From Alphaproteobacteria bacterium (GTDB lineage: Bacteria > Pseudomonadota > Alphaproteobacteria > Kiloniellales > JAKSDN01): a stretch of DNA of 5,294 nt. Position numbers and translations under genes: made by a program. How positions within the stretch are numbered: the first letter of the stretch is position 1; every line of letters starts with the position of its first letter. The notes under the pieces are model-generated. The model made no database searches. It was not told the DNA's origin and was given only the letters and a program-made list of their open reading frames with translations. Positions 1 to 5,294 of the stretch are shown in pieces. The stretch covers positions 1 to 5,294 of the forward strand of contig JAUVQB010000131.1 of assembly GCA_030598385.1 (NCBI GenBank). Reading direction: 5' to 3'.

Positions 1-492
1 GCGGCGGAGGCGGTCTCCCGCAACCTGAGGGCCGCGGTGCCGCTGCCTGAGAATGCGGTCGTCTCAGCCTATTGGCCGATGGGAAGCGAGCTCGATCCCC
101 GGCCCCTGATGAGGGAGCTTCTGGGGGCAGGCCACCAAATTGCGCTGCCGGTCGTGCGCGAGACAAACCAGCCTCTCGTGTTTCGCGCCTGGTCGCCGGG
201 GGATGACCTCGAGCCGGCGGCGTTCAACACGCAGATTCCAAGCGCTGACAAGCCCGAGCTCACGCCCGGCGTGGTGCTGGCGCCTTTGCTGGCATTCGAC
301 CGTCGGGGCTATCGCTTGGGCTACGGCGGCGGTTTTTACGACCGGACTCTCGATAAATTGCGGGGTCGTGGCGAGGTGCTGGCCATCGGCTTGGCCTACG
401 CGGGCCAGGAGGTGCCGGCGGTGCCGCACGGCCCCAACGACAAACGCCTCGATTGGATCATCACCGAGGTCGCAGCGATTCGCTTGGAGTAG
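1..492 (+). CDS. fau: 5-formyltetrahydrofolate cyclo-ligase (5,10-methenyl-THF synthetase), 5' partial
   Basis: This enzyme (EC 6.3.3.2; ygfA/fau in E. coli) uses MgATP to cyclise 5-formyl-THF to 5,10-methenyl-THF in the cytoplasm, returning the storage folate to one-carbon metabolism. The reading frame is open from base 1, so the gene is cut by the window edge. 163 residues are visible and roughly 30-40 N-terminal residues are missing compared with the usual ~190-200. Supporting motifs are YWPMGSELDPRPLM near the visible N-terminus, the family signature GYGGGFYDR (nt 319-345), which shapes the phosphate/folate site, and the terminal LDWIITE. A GTG at 37 could be read as a start, but homologues have an N-terminal helix before it and the 12 codons upstream continue the alignment style, so I do not treat it as the start. 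The ymdB-like gene follows 19 nt after the stop, probably in the same transcript. Confidence 0.93.
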   Translation, partial: AAEAVSRNLRAAVPLPENAVVSAYWPMGSELDPRPLMRELLGAGHQIALPVVRETNQPLVFRAWSPGDDLEPAAFNTQIPSADKPELTPGVVLAPLLAFDRRGYRLGYGGGFYDRTLDKLRGRGEVLAIGLAYAGQEVPAVPHGPNDKRLDWIITEVAAIRLE

Positions 493-499
493 GCATGGT

Positions 500-503
500 G
501 GAG
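500..503 (+). promoter_or_regulatory. Shine-Dalgarno for the ymdB-like gene
   Basis: GGAG lies 8 nt before the GTG at 512 and supports that start. The nearby ATG at 495 is in another frame and meets a stop after two further codons. The long in-frame extension upstream of 512 lies inside the cyclo-ligase gene and is not coding. Confidence 0.6.
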
Positions 504-511
504 TAGGTTTG

Positions 512-1327
512 GTGCGAATTCTTTTCTGTGGAGATATCGTTGGCCGTCCGGGCCGGGTTGCCGTGATCGGGCAGGTTCCGGAATTGCGCAAGAGCCTCGG
601 CCTCGATTTCGTGATTGCCAACGGCGAAAATGCCGCCGGCGGGTTCGGGATCACGGAAAAGATCTGCCAGGAACTTTTCGACGCCGGCGTCGATGTCGTC
701 ACCGGTGGAAACCACATGTGGGATCAGCGCGAGGCCCTCCAATTCATCAACCGCGAGCCCCGCTTGATACGGCCGCTCAACTATCCGGCCGGCACGCCGG
801 GCCGCGGCTCCGGCCTGTTTCCGGCCCCTCGGGGGCGAAAGGTGCTTGTGGTGAGCGTCATGACGCGCCTGTTCATGGATCCGCTCGACGATCCCTTTGC
901 CGCGGTCGAGCGGGAACTGGCCAAGCACCGCCTCGGCGCCAGCGCCCAGGCCATCGTGCTCGACGTGCACGGCGAGGCCACCAGCGAGAAGATGGCCATG
1001 GGGCACTTCGTCGATGGCCGCGTGAGCCTTTGTGTCGGCACGCACACCCATGTTCCCACCGCGGACACCTTGGTTCTGACCGCTGGCACGGCCTATCAGA
1101 CCGACGCCGGTATGTGCGGCGATTATGATTCCGTGATCGGCATGGATAAGGCCGTACCGCTTGCCCGTTTCACACGCAAACTGCCGACCGAGCGCCTATC
1201 GGTCGCCAAGGGCGAGGGCACGCTCTGCGGCGTGTTCGTCGAGACCGACGACACGACGGGTGCGGCCCTGCGGGCCGAACCCCTGCGGGTCGGCGGCCGC
1301 CTTTCGGGCACGATTCCAGCCGTTTAG
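512..1327 (+). CDS. ymdB: YmdB/TIGR00282-family calcineurin-like metallophosphoesterase
   Basis: The product is a 271-residue cytoplasmic binuclear-metal phosphoesterase, full length for the family. Its Bacillus subtilis relative YmdB hydrolyses 2',3'-cyclic nucleotides and affects biofilm and motility decisions; it is unrelated to the E. coli macrodomain protein of the same name. The metal ligands are all present: D8 (GDIVGR), E39-N40 (NGENAAGGFGIT), N67-H68 (GGNHMWD), H153 (DVHGEATSEK), and H178 and H180 (GTHTHVPTAD). The C-terminal half carries the family blocks AYQTDAGMCGDYDSVIGMDK and GEGTLCGVFVETDD. The GTG start at 512 gives the typical N-terminus MRILFCGDIVGR and has GGAG 8 nt upstream; a TTG directly before it is possible but less likely. 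The gene is probably cotranscribed with the cyclo-ligase gene. The family call is very firm. The physiological substrate in alphaproteobacteria is not known to me. Confidence 0.94.
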   Translation: MRILFCGDIVGRPGRVAVIGQVPELRKSLGLDFVIANGENAAGGFGITEKICQELFDAGVDVVTGGNHMWDQREALQFINREPRLIRPLNYPAGTPGRGSGLFPAPRGRKVLVVSVMTRLFMDPLDDPFAAVERELAKHRLGASAQAIVLDVHGEATSEKMAMGHFVDGRVSLCVGTHTHVPTADTLVLTAGTAYQTDAGMCGDYDSVIGMDKAVPLARFTRKLPTERLSVAKGEGTLCGVFVETDDTTGAALRAEPLRVGGRLSGTIPAV

Positions 1328-1343
1328 CCGGTTCATGGCCGGT

Positions 1344-1380
1344 GCTGGACGGTGCCGTCGCGGGCCTTTCGGTCCCCAGC
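1344..1380 (+). repeat. Imperfect GC-rich inverted repeat after the ymdB-like gene
   Basis: GCTGG at 1344-1348 can pair with CCAGC at 1376-1380. Alternatively, GCTGGAC can pair with GTCC..AGC with a two-base bulge. The loop is about 20-27 nt and GC-rich, and no T-run follows (GAATCCTGTT). It may be a Rho-associated or mRNA 3'-end structure, or chance in GC-rich DNA. It does not meet the usual form of an intrinsic terminator. Confidence 0.25.
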
Positions 1381-1414
1381 GAATCCTGTTAGAAGGCGCC
1401 GCAATATCGCCATA

Positions 1415-1435
1415 AAGCTGCACTAAGCCTGCACT
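1415..1435 (+). repeat. Tandem 10/11-bp direct repeat AAGC(C)TGCACT
   Basis: AAGCTGCACT at 1415-1424 is followed immediately by AAGCCTGCACT at 1425-1435; the two copies differ only by one extra C. The TGCACT cores are 11 bp apart, about one helical turn. The pair ends 6 bp before the candidate -35 element, and a looser CTGACAC lies at 1442-1448. The spacing and position are what a regulator binding on one DNA face would need, but no known operator was recognised. Confidence 0.6.
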
Positions 1436-1441
1436 CTGGGG

Positions 1442-1472
1442 CTGACACGGGCGCGGCAACATATGGTAGGCT
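1442..1472 (+). promoter_or_regulatory. Candidate promoter for the yebC-ruvCAB-ybgC-tolQ operon
   Basis: CTGACA (1442-1447) matches the -35 consensus TTGACA at five of six positions. TAGGCT (1467-1472) keeps the T, A and final T of the -10 consensus and has a TGn extension at 1464-1466. The spacer is 19 nt, long for sigma70 but more tolerable with an extended -10. Initiation would be near 1479, giving a leader of about 33 nt before yebC. An alternative pair, TTAGAA (1389-1394) and CATAAA (1411-1416) with a 16-nt spacer, is also possible. This is inference from consensus matching only. Confidence 0.38.
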
Positions 1473-1511
1473 GCCGCGTTTTCCTCCACCGCATCTAGAG
1501 TATCACCCCCC

Positions 1512-2264
1512 ATGGCGGGCCATTCACAGTTCAAGAACATCATGTACCGCAAGGGCGCGCAGGACAAAAAGCGCGCCAAGCTGTTCTCGCGTCTCAGCCG
1601 CGAGGTCACGGTGGCCGCGCGCTCCGGCATGGCGGACCCGGACATGAACCCGCGGCTGCGCTCGGCGGTCGCCGCGGCACGCGCCGCCAACATGCCCAAG
1701 GACAACATCGAGCGCGCCATCAAGAAGGCGGCTGGCGGCGAGGACGAGGCCAACTTCGAGGAAATCCGCTACGAGGGCTATGGCCCCGGCGGCGCGGCGA
1801 TCATCGTTGAGACCCTGACGGACAACCGCAATCGCACGGCGTCCGAGGTCAGGACGGCTTTTGGCAAGCACGGCGGCAGCCTGGGCGAGTCGAACAGCGT
1901 CTCCTTCCTGTTCGATCGGGTGGGCCAGATAGTTTACGACCGGGAGGTCGGGACCAACGACGAGGTCTTCGAGGCCGCGGTCGAAGCGGGCGCCGACAAT
2001 GTCGAGTCGTCCAGCGAGACGCACGAGATCACCTGCGCGCCGGATGATCTCGCGACGGTTCGCGAGGCCTTGGAGGCGCAACTGGGGCCGTCCCGAGAGG
2101 CTCAACTGTCCTGGAAGCCTCTGTCGACGGTCCAGATCGAAGAGGCGGACGCCGACACCTTGCTCAAGCTCCTGGGCGCCCTTGACGAAAGTGACGATGT
2201 CCAGCAGGTCTCGGCCAATTTCGAGATTTCGGACGATGTCATGACCCGTCTCACGGCCGGATGA
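1512..2264 (+). CDS. yebC: YebC/PmpR/TACO1-family translation and regulatory factor
   Basis: The 250-residue protein is the normal length for this cytoplasmic family. Members were first described as DNA-binding regulators (PmpR). Bacterial and mitochondrial (TACO1) members have more recently been linked to relieving ribosome stalling at proline-rich stretches, so the old label 'transcriptional regulator' should be used with care. Diagnostic blocks are [20 protein letters not shown] at the N-terminus, [26 protein letters not shown] at about 47-72 (helical domain), and [19 protein letters not shown] at about 88-106. Further on are [16 protein letters not shown] and a C-terminal WKPLSTVQ region. 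The ATG at 1512 is fixed by the N-terminal motif. Its ribosome-binding site is poor (AGAG at 1497-1500, 11 nt away, then six Cs). yebC heads the presumed operon, 25 nt ahead of the ruvC ATG, a neighbourhood widely conserved in proteobacteria. Confidence 0.96.
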   Translation: MAGHSQFKNIMYRKGAQDKKRAKLFSRLSREVTVAARSGMADPDMNPRLRSAVAAARAANMPKDNIERAIKKAAGGEDEANFEEIRYEGYGPGGAAIIVETLTDNRNRTASEVRTAFGKHGGSLGESNSVSFLFDRVGQIVYDREVGTNDEVFEAAVEAGADNVESSSETHEITCAPDDLATVREALEAQLGPSREAQLSWKPLSTVQIEEADADTLLKLLGALDESDDVQQVSANFEISDDVMTRLTAG

Positions 2265-2274
2265 ACGCGTTGGT

Positions 2275-2278
2275 GGAG
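2275..2278 (+). promoter_or_regulatory. Shine-Dalgarno for ruvC; start ambiguity
   Basis: GGAG sits 11 nt before the ATG at 2290 but only 5 nt before an in-frame TTG at 2284, so spacing alone does not exclude the TTG. Starting at ATG gives the standard RuvC N-terminus MRLIGLDPG with the first catalytic Asp at position 7. A second GGA at 2281-2283 is 6 nt before the ATG. Confidence 0.5.
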
Positions 2279-2289
2279 ACGGATTGCTG

Positions 2290-2844
2290 ATGCGCCTGAT
2301 TGGACTGGACCCCGGACTTCGCCACACCGGCTGGGGTGTGATAGATGCCGACGCAAACCGTCTGAGCCATGTGGCGAACGGGGTGGTCCGATCGGATCAG
2401 TCGTTGAGTCTGACGGAACGCCTCGTGCAGTTGCATGAAGCGCTGAAGCGCGTGCTCGAGACCTATGGTCCCGACGAAGCGGCCGTCGAAGCCTCGTTGG
2501 TCAATAAGAACCCGACATCTTCGCTCAAGCTCGGCGTCGCCCGCGGCGTCATCCTATTGACACCCGGCCTCGCCGGCCTGCCGGTCACCGAATATTTGCC
2601 GAACATCGTGAAGAAGGCGGTTGTCGGAACCGGCCACGCGGCCAAGGAACAGGTCCAGGCGATGGTCCGGCATCTGCTGCCCGGCGTCACCGTAGAGTCG
2701 CCCGATGCGGCCGACGCGCTGGCGGTCGCCATCTGTCACAGCCATTACGCGGCGACCCGGCGACGCTGGGCGGCGACGCAAGACGGCAACGAGATAGGCG
2801 CCGCCCGGGCAGCGGTCCGGCCGGCTGAAGGAACCGGCACATGA
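2290..2844 (+). CDS. ruvC: Crossover junction endodeoxyribonuclease RuvC
   Basis: RuvC (EC 3.1.21.10, formerly 3.1.22.4) is the Holliday-junction resolvase that works as a dimer with the RuvAB motor to cut four-way junctions symmetrically. This protein has 184 residues, slightly longer than E. coli RuvC (173). The RNase H-like fold's acidic tetrad is complete: D7 (GLDPG), E67 (AAVEAS), and D139 and D142 (SPDAADALA). The basic residues of [16 protein letters not shown] (about 107-122) match the DNA-binding segment of the family. The oddity is at 67-86: E. coli has E-Q-V-F followed later by LGQARG, whereas here it is E-A-S-L and LGVARG, so the junction-stacking Phe69 is replaced by Leu70. The C-terminal ~30 residues are a weakly conserved polar tail. 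ATG at 2290 was chosen over TTG at 2284 from homology. The stop overlaps the ruvA start (ATGA). Confidence 0.95.
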   Translation: MRLIGLDPGLRHTGWGVIDADANRLSHVANGVVRSDQSLSLTERLVQLHEALKRVLETYGPDEAAVEASLVNKNPTSSLKLGVARGVILLTPGLAGLPVTEYLPNIVKKAVVGTGHAAKEQVQAMVRHLLPGVTVESPDAADALAVAICHSHYAATRRRWAATQDGNEIGAARAAVRPAEGTGT

Positions 2845-3464
2845 TCGGCAAGCTTACCGGCGTGCTCGAGTCCAGCGGCGAGGACTGGGCCCTGGTCGAT
2901 GTCCGGGGTGTCGGCTATCTCGTGTTCTGCTCGGCGCGCACGCTCGAACGCGCCGGCCGGCAGGGCGACGGGGTCAGCCTGCTGGTCGAGACCCACGTGC
3001 GCGAAGATCATATTCACCTCTACGGCTTCGCGGATCCGGGGGAGCGCGACTGGTTTCGTCTGCTCTCCACGGTGCAGGGGGTGGGCGCCAAGATGGCTCT
3101 GGCGGTGCTTTCGACCCTCTCTCCCGCGGATCTCATTCGGGCCATCGCCGCGCAGGACAAGGCGGCCCTCACCCGGGCCAGCGGGGTCGGCCCCAAACTG
3201 GCCGCCCGGATAGTGACCGAATTGAAGGACAAGGCCGGGACGGCCGCCCTTGGTCCCGCTGCCGCGATAGGCGCGGGGCCGGGCGCGGGCGCGATTTCGG
3301 CCGGTCTCGACGCGCCGGCGGAAGATGCGCTTTCGGCCCTGGTCAATCTCGGTTACGGCCGTAGCGAGGCGCTTGGCGCCGTGGTAGAGGCCAGCCGCAA
3401 GTTGGGCACCAAGGCGCCGTTGGCGTCGCTCATCAAGGAAGGCCTCAAGGAGTTGTCGGCATGA
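2841..3464 (+). CDS. ruvA: Holliday junction branch migration complex subunit RuvA
   Basis: RuvA binds the four-way junction as one or two tetramers and loads the RuvB motor rings. At 207 residues it has the usual length and three domains. The N-terminal OB-fold runs over about 1-64 (MIGKLTGVL...YGF) and includes the acidic pin R54-E55-D56, equivalent to Glu55/Asp56 of E. coli, which helps separate strands at the crossover. Two helix-hairpin-helix motifs follow (VQGVGAKMA at 78-86 and ASGVGPKLA at 113-121). Residues about 133-157 are a Gly/Ala-rich flexible linker. The C-terminal domain at about 160-207 ([17 protein letters not shown]) contacts RuvB. A good ribosome-binding site, AAGGA at 2828-2832, lies inside the end of ruvC 8 nt before the ATG. 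Both ends overlap their neighbours by ATGA. Confidence 0.97.
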   Translation: MIGKLTGVLESSGEDWALVDVRGVGYLVFCSARTLERAGRQGDGVSLLVETHVREDHIHLYGFADPGERDWFRLLSTVQGVGAKMALAVLSTLSPADLIRAIAAQDKAALTRASGVGPKLAARIVTELKDKAGTAALGPAAAIGAGPGAGAISAGLDAPAEDALSALVNLGYGRSEALGAVVEASRKLGTKAPLASLIKEGLKELSA

Positions 3465-4534
3465 GCGACGCATCGCTGGACGGCGCGCGGGTCGTGGCGC
3501 CGGAAGTCGGCGAGGAGGATGCCGCTGAGCCGTCGCTGCGCCCCGGGCGGCTGGCCGAATTCGTCGGCCAGCGTCAGCTCCGGTCCAACCTGGAGGTCTT
3601 CATCCGCGCCGCCCAGACTCGCGGCGAGGCCCTGGATCACGTTCTGTTTCATGGCCCGCCGGGCTTGGGCAAGACGACCTTGGCGCAGATCGTCGCGCGC
3701 GAGCTCGGCGTCGGATTCCGCGCGACCTCCGGCCCGGTGATTGCCCGCGCCGGCGATTTGGCGGCGGTGTTGACCAACCTCGAGCCGCGCGATGTCCTCT
3801 TCATCGACGAGATCCACCGCCTGAATCCGGCAGTCGAGGAAGTGCTCTATCCGGCGATGGAGGATTACCAGCTCGACCTCATCATCGGCGAGGGACCGGC
3901 CGCCCGATCGGTGCGGATCGATCTGCCCCCTTTCACGCTGGTCGGGGCGACCACGCGCTCCGGACTGATCACCACGCCCCTGCGCGAGCGATTCGGTATT
4001 CCCCTGCGGGTCGACTTTTACGAGCCCGATGAACTGTGCCAGATCGTGCTGCGCGGCGCCGCCATCATGGGGATGAGCATCACGGAGGAGGGGGCGGCCG
4101 AGATAGCCCGCCGCGCCCGAGGCACCCCACGCGTGGCCGGACGCCTGCTGCGGCGGGTACGGGATTTTGCCGCGGTGTCGGACCTGCGGACCGTCGATGC
4201 CGAGGCGGCCGATGGCGCATTGCGCAGGCTCGAGGTGGACGAAAGGGGTCTGGATGCCATGGACCGGCGGTTCCTGGTCTGCATCGCCGAGAATTATGGC
4301 GGCGGACCGGTCGGCGTCGAAACGCTTTCCGCGGCCTTGTCGGAACAGAGGGACGTGATCGAGGAGGTGATCGAGCCCTACCTGATCCAGCAGGGCCTGC
4401 TGCAAAGGACCTCGCGAGGCCGGGTGCTGGCGCTCGCCGGTTATGGCTACCTCGGCCTCGAAGCGCCACGACAGGCCGCACAGTTGCCGCTTCTCGATCC
4501 TGAGGCCGCTGACATTACAGAAGACATCCCATGA
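3461..4534 (+). CDS. ruvB: Holliday junction branch migration ATPase RuvB
   Basis: RuvB is the hexameric AAA+ motor (EC 3.6.4.12 class, now 5.6.2.4) that pumps DNA through the RuvA-bound junction. The 357 residues align with E. coli RuvB (336) without apparent gaps through the AAA+ core at an offset of +3. Walker A is GPPGLGKTT (65-73, Lys71), Walker B is [10 protein letters not shown] (111-120, Asp116/Glu117), and sensor 1 is GATTRSG (162-168). The arginine finger is Arg177 in LRERFGI, aligned with E. coli Arg174. Sensor 2 is in [17 protein letters not shown] (221-237). The winged-helix domain ends with [13 protein letters not shown] and [17 protein letters not shown] (305-321). A ~20-residue acidic C-terminal tail follows YGYLGL. 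A strong ribosome-binding site, AAGGAG at 3447-3452, lies 8 nt before the ATG, inside ruvA. The end overlaps ybgC by ATGA. Confidence 0.98.
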   Translation: MSDASLDGARVVAPEVGEEDAAEPSLRPGRLAEFVGQRQLRSNLEVFIRAAQTRGEALDHVLFHGPPGLGKTTLAQIVARELGVGFRATSGPVIARAGDLAAVLTNLEPRDVLFIDEIHRLNPAVEEVLYPAMEDYQLDLIIGEGPAARSVRIDLPPFTLVGATTRSGLITTPLRERFGIPLRVDFYEPDELCQIVLRGAAIMGMSITEEGAAEIARRARGTPRVAGRLLRRVRDFAAVSDLRTVDAEAADGALRRLEVDERGLDAMDRRFLVCIAENYGGGPVGVETLSAALSEQRDVIEEVIEPYLIQQGLLQRTSRGRVLALAGYGYLGLEAPRQAAQLPLLDPEAADITEDIP

Positions 4535-5019
4535 GCGCGCACACGGATAGCCTCATGGGGCGCGTCGACGGCGGCCGGCATGTTTTGGCGCTGCGGGTCT
4601 ACTACGAGGATACCGACTCGGGCGGAATGGTCTATTACGCCAACTACCTGAAATTTGCCGAGCGCGCGCGCACGGAAATGTTGCGCCTGGCGGGTTTCGA
4701 TCACGGCGCGATTTCGAATCGCTTCGGCCTCGCCTTCGTCGTGCGGGATTGCACCGTATCGTACAGGAGTCCGGCCCGCCTCGACGATTTGCTGGAGGTG
4801 CGGTCGTGTTTTCTCGAGGTGGGCGGCGCTTCGCTGACCGCAGAACAACTGATCTGTCGCGAGACGACGGAATTGGCGCGCCTCGATGTGCGCCTGGCCT
4901 GCATGACCGGCGGCGGACGGCCGTCGCGAATTCCAGAACTGTTGCGGGAGGCCCTGAAAGCCTACCGCGGAGACATAGAGACAGACAGAGACACCCAAAC
5001 AACAGAAAAGCGGGATTGA
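4531..5019 (+). CDS. ybgC: Tol-Pal-associated acyl-CoA thioesterase YbgC (hotdog fold)
   Basis: YbgC is a cytoplasmic hotdog-fold thioesterase of the 4-hydroxybenzoyl-CoA thioesterase group; characterised members hydrolyse short- or long-chain acyl-CoA or acyl-ACP and are linked to phospholipid metabolism next to tol-pal genes. The 162-residue product carries the signature [20 protein letters not shown] (24-43) with catalytic Asp29, then [28 protein letters not shown] (69-88) and a C-terminal [12 protein letters not shown]. The position of E. coli His25 is a tyrosine here (Tyr36), as in some other family members. The ATG at 4531 overlaps the ruvB stop (ATGA). Its ribosome-binding site is weak (AGAAG, 4519-4523), so coupled translation from ruvB is likely. 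An internal ATG at 4555 is an alternative start that would remove eight poorly conserved residues. The last ~15 residues (from about 147) are a charged low-complexity tail. Confidence 0.95.
   Translation: MSAHTDSLMGRVDGGRHVLALRVYYEDTDSGGMVYYANYLKFAERARTEMLRLAGFDHGAISNRFGLAFVVRDCTVSYRSPARLDDLLEVRSCFLEVGGASLTAEQLICRETTELARLDVRLACMTGGGRPSRIPELLREALKAYRGDIETDRDTQTTEKRD
4970..4993 (+). repeat. GAGACA repeats at the 3' end of ybgC
   Basis: Three copies of GAGACA (4970-4975, 4978-4983, 4988-4993) with intervening GACAGA make a short purine- and A-rich low-complexity stretch. It is followed by an A-rich segment to 5010. It stands out from the surrounding GC-rich DNA and encodes most of the acidic/polar tail of YbgC just before the tolQ start. 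Confidence 0.65.
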
Positions 5020-5022
5020 GCC

Positions 5023-5294
5023 ATGGAACAAGAGACCATGGAATCGGCGATCGTCGAGAGCGCGAGCCTTGGGCAAGAGGCGGCCTACGATTTGACAATC
5101 TGGGGCCTCTTCGCCGATGCCGACCTGGTGGTCCAATTGGTGCTGGTGCTGTTGCTCCTGGCCTCCATTTGGACCTGGGCAATTATCTTCGAAAAGTGGC
5201 TGCGCATGCGGCGCCTGAAGTCGCGGGCCGAGGCCTTCGAAGAGGATTTCTGGTCCGGAGGGTCGCTGGACGACCTTTACGAGCAGATGGATCA
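5023..5294 (+). CDS. tolQ: Tol-Pal system proton-channel subunit TolQ, 3' partial
   Basis: TolQ is an inner-membrane protein of the MotA/TolQ/ExbB family. With TolR it forms the proton-driven motor that energises TolA and so drives outer-membrane constriction at division. Ninety codons are visible before the window ends, of a usual ~230. After a ~35-residue N-terminal region there is a strong hydrophobic segment at about 36-56 (LVVQLVLVLLLLASIWTWAI). It is followed by the family's IIFEKWLRMRRLKSRAEAFEEDFWSG, the start of the cytoplasmic domain. ATG at 5023 is 3 nt after the ybgC stop with GGGA (5012-5015) 7 nt upstream. A second in-frame ATG at 5038 sits in the same CCATGGAA context but has only AGAG 3 nt away, so I prefer 5023. 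The synteny ybgC-tolQ is the standard start of tol-pal clusters. Confidence 0.93.
   Translation, partial: MEQETMESAIVESASLGQEAAYDLTIWGLFADADLVVQLVLVLLLLASIWTWAIIFEKWLRMRRLKSRAEAFEEDFWSGGSLDDLYEQMD

Larger units (their letters stand above)
1328..1511. other. Intergenic region between the ymdB-like gene and yebC
   Basis: This is the only real gap in the window (184 nt). No credible ORF or tRNA is seen in it. It holds a GC-rich imperfect inverted repeat in its first third, a tandem AAGC(C)TGCACT repeat in the middle, a candidate sigma70-type promoter near 1442-1472, and a short leader ending in six C residues directly before the yebC ATG. It probably separates the folate/ymdB transcript from the yebC-ruv-tol transcript. 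Confidence 0.6.

Noticed and set aside
140..511. Long N-terminal extension of the ymdB-like frame back to 140
   Set aside because: It runs in the +2 frame inside the cyclo-ligase gene, is Arg/Ser/Trp-rich like typical GC-rich shadows, and family members begin at MRILF, i.e. at 512.
1344..1395. Intrinsic terminator after the ymdB-like gene
   Set aside because: The inverted repeat is imperfect with a large loop and no T-run follows it. Listed only as a weak repeat.
1381..1395. Second LexA-like site GAAT-N7-GAAG
   Set aside because: Only six of eight fixed bases match the reverse-orientation box; expected by chance in this much sequence.
1161..1415. 84-codon + strand ORF spanning the end of the ymdB-like gene and the intergenic region
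   Set aside because: Most of it lies inside the certain gene in another frame, the composition is Arg/Ala/Ser-rich, and there is no ribosome-binding site or recognised motif.
1524..2327. 267-codon minus-strand open frame opposite yebC, and 2745-3473 (242 codons) opposite ruvA
   Set aside because: Both mirror the codon bias of the real + strand genes, have no family motifs and overlap the genes almost completely.
3353..4405. 350-codon open frame on the minus strand opposite ruvB
   Set aside because: It is an antisense shadow of a highly conserved GC-rich gene. Its translation shows no recognisable domain and ruvB is certain.
1..5294. Mobile element, CRISPR, toxin-antitoxin or phage content
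   Set aside because: No transposase, integrase, spaced repeats, tRNA-bounded insertion or unexplained gene is seen. The window is a contiguous run of conserved genes.

Overview
The window is GC-rich, tightly packed bacterial chromosome with every gene on the + strand. The protein sequences and the order yebC-ruvC-ruvA-ruvB-ybgC-tolQ point to an alphaproteobacterium, most likely Rhodospirillales-like. That placement is inferred from remembered synteny and motif style, not from a database search. No mobile elements, CRISPR arrays, rRNA or tRNA genes are visible.

Positions 1-1327 hold a two-gene unit. The 3' three quarters of a 5-formyltetrahydrofolate cyclo-ligase gene (start lies before the window) is followed 19 nt later by a YmdB/TIGR00282-type metallophosphoesterase gene. 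A 184-nt intergenic region (1328-1511) comes next. It is the only substantial non-coding stretch and carries a candidate promoter, a tandem 10/11-bp repeat just upstream of it, and a weak inverted repeat, but no convincing intrinsic terminator.

Positions 1512-5294 look like one long operon. It starts with yebC (translation/regulatory factor), followed by ruvC, ruvA and ruvB (the complete Holliday-junction branch-migration and resolution machine), ybgC (hotdog acyl-CoA thioesterase) and the 5' part of tolQ (inner-membrane Tol-Pal motor), which runs off the end. Three successive junctions (ruvC/ruvA, ruvA/ruvB, ruvB/ybgC) are identical 4-nt ATGA stop-start overlaps. ybgC and tolQ are 3 nt apart. 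RuvABC process recombination intermediates. YbgC and TolQ open the cell-envelope Tol-Pal cluster that would continue downstream.

The content is conserved housekeeping and I see no undescribed system. The points most worth a second look are the loss of the conserved phenylalanine next to the active site of RuvC, the tandem repeat in front of the yebC-ruv promoter, the run of ATGA couplings with one weak ribosome-binding site, and a GAGACA-repeat tail at the end of ybgC.
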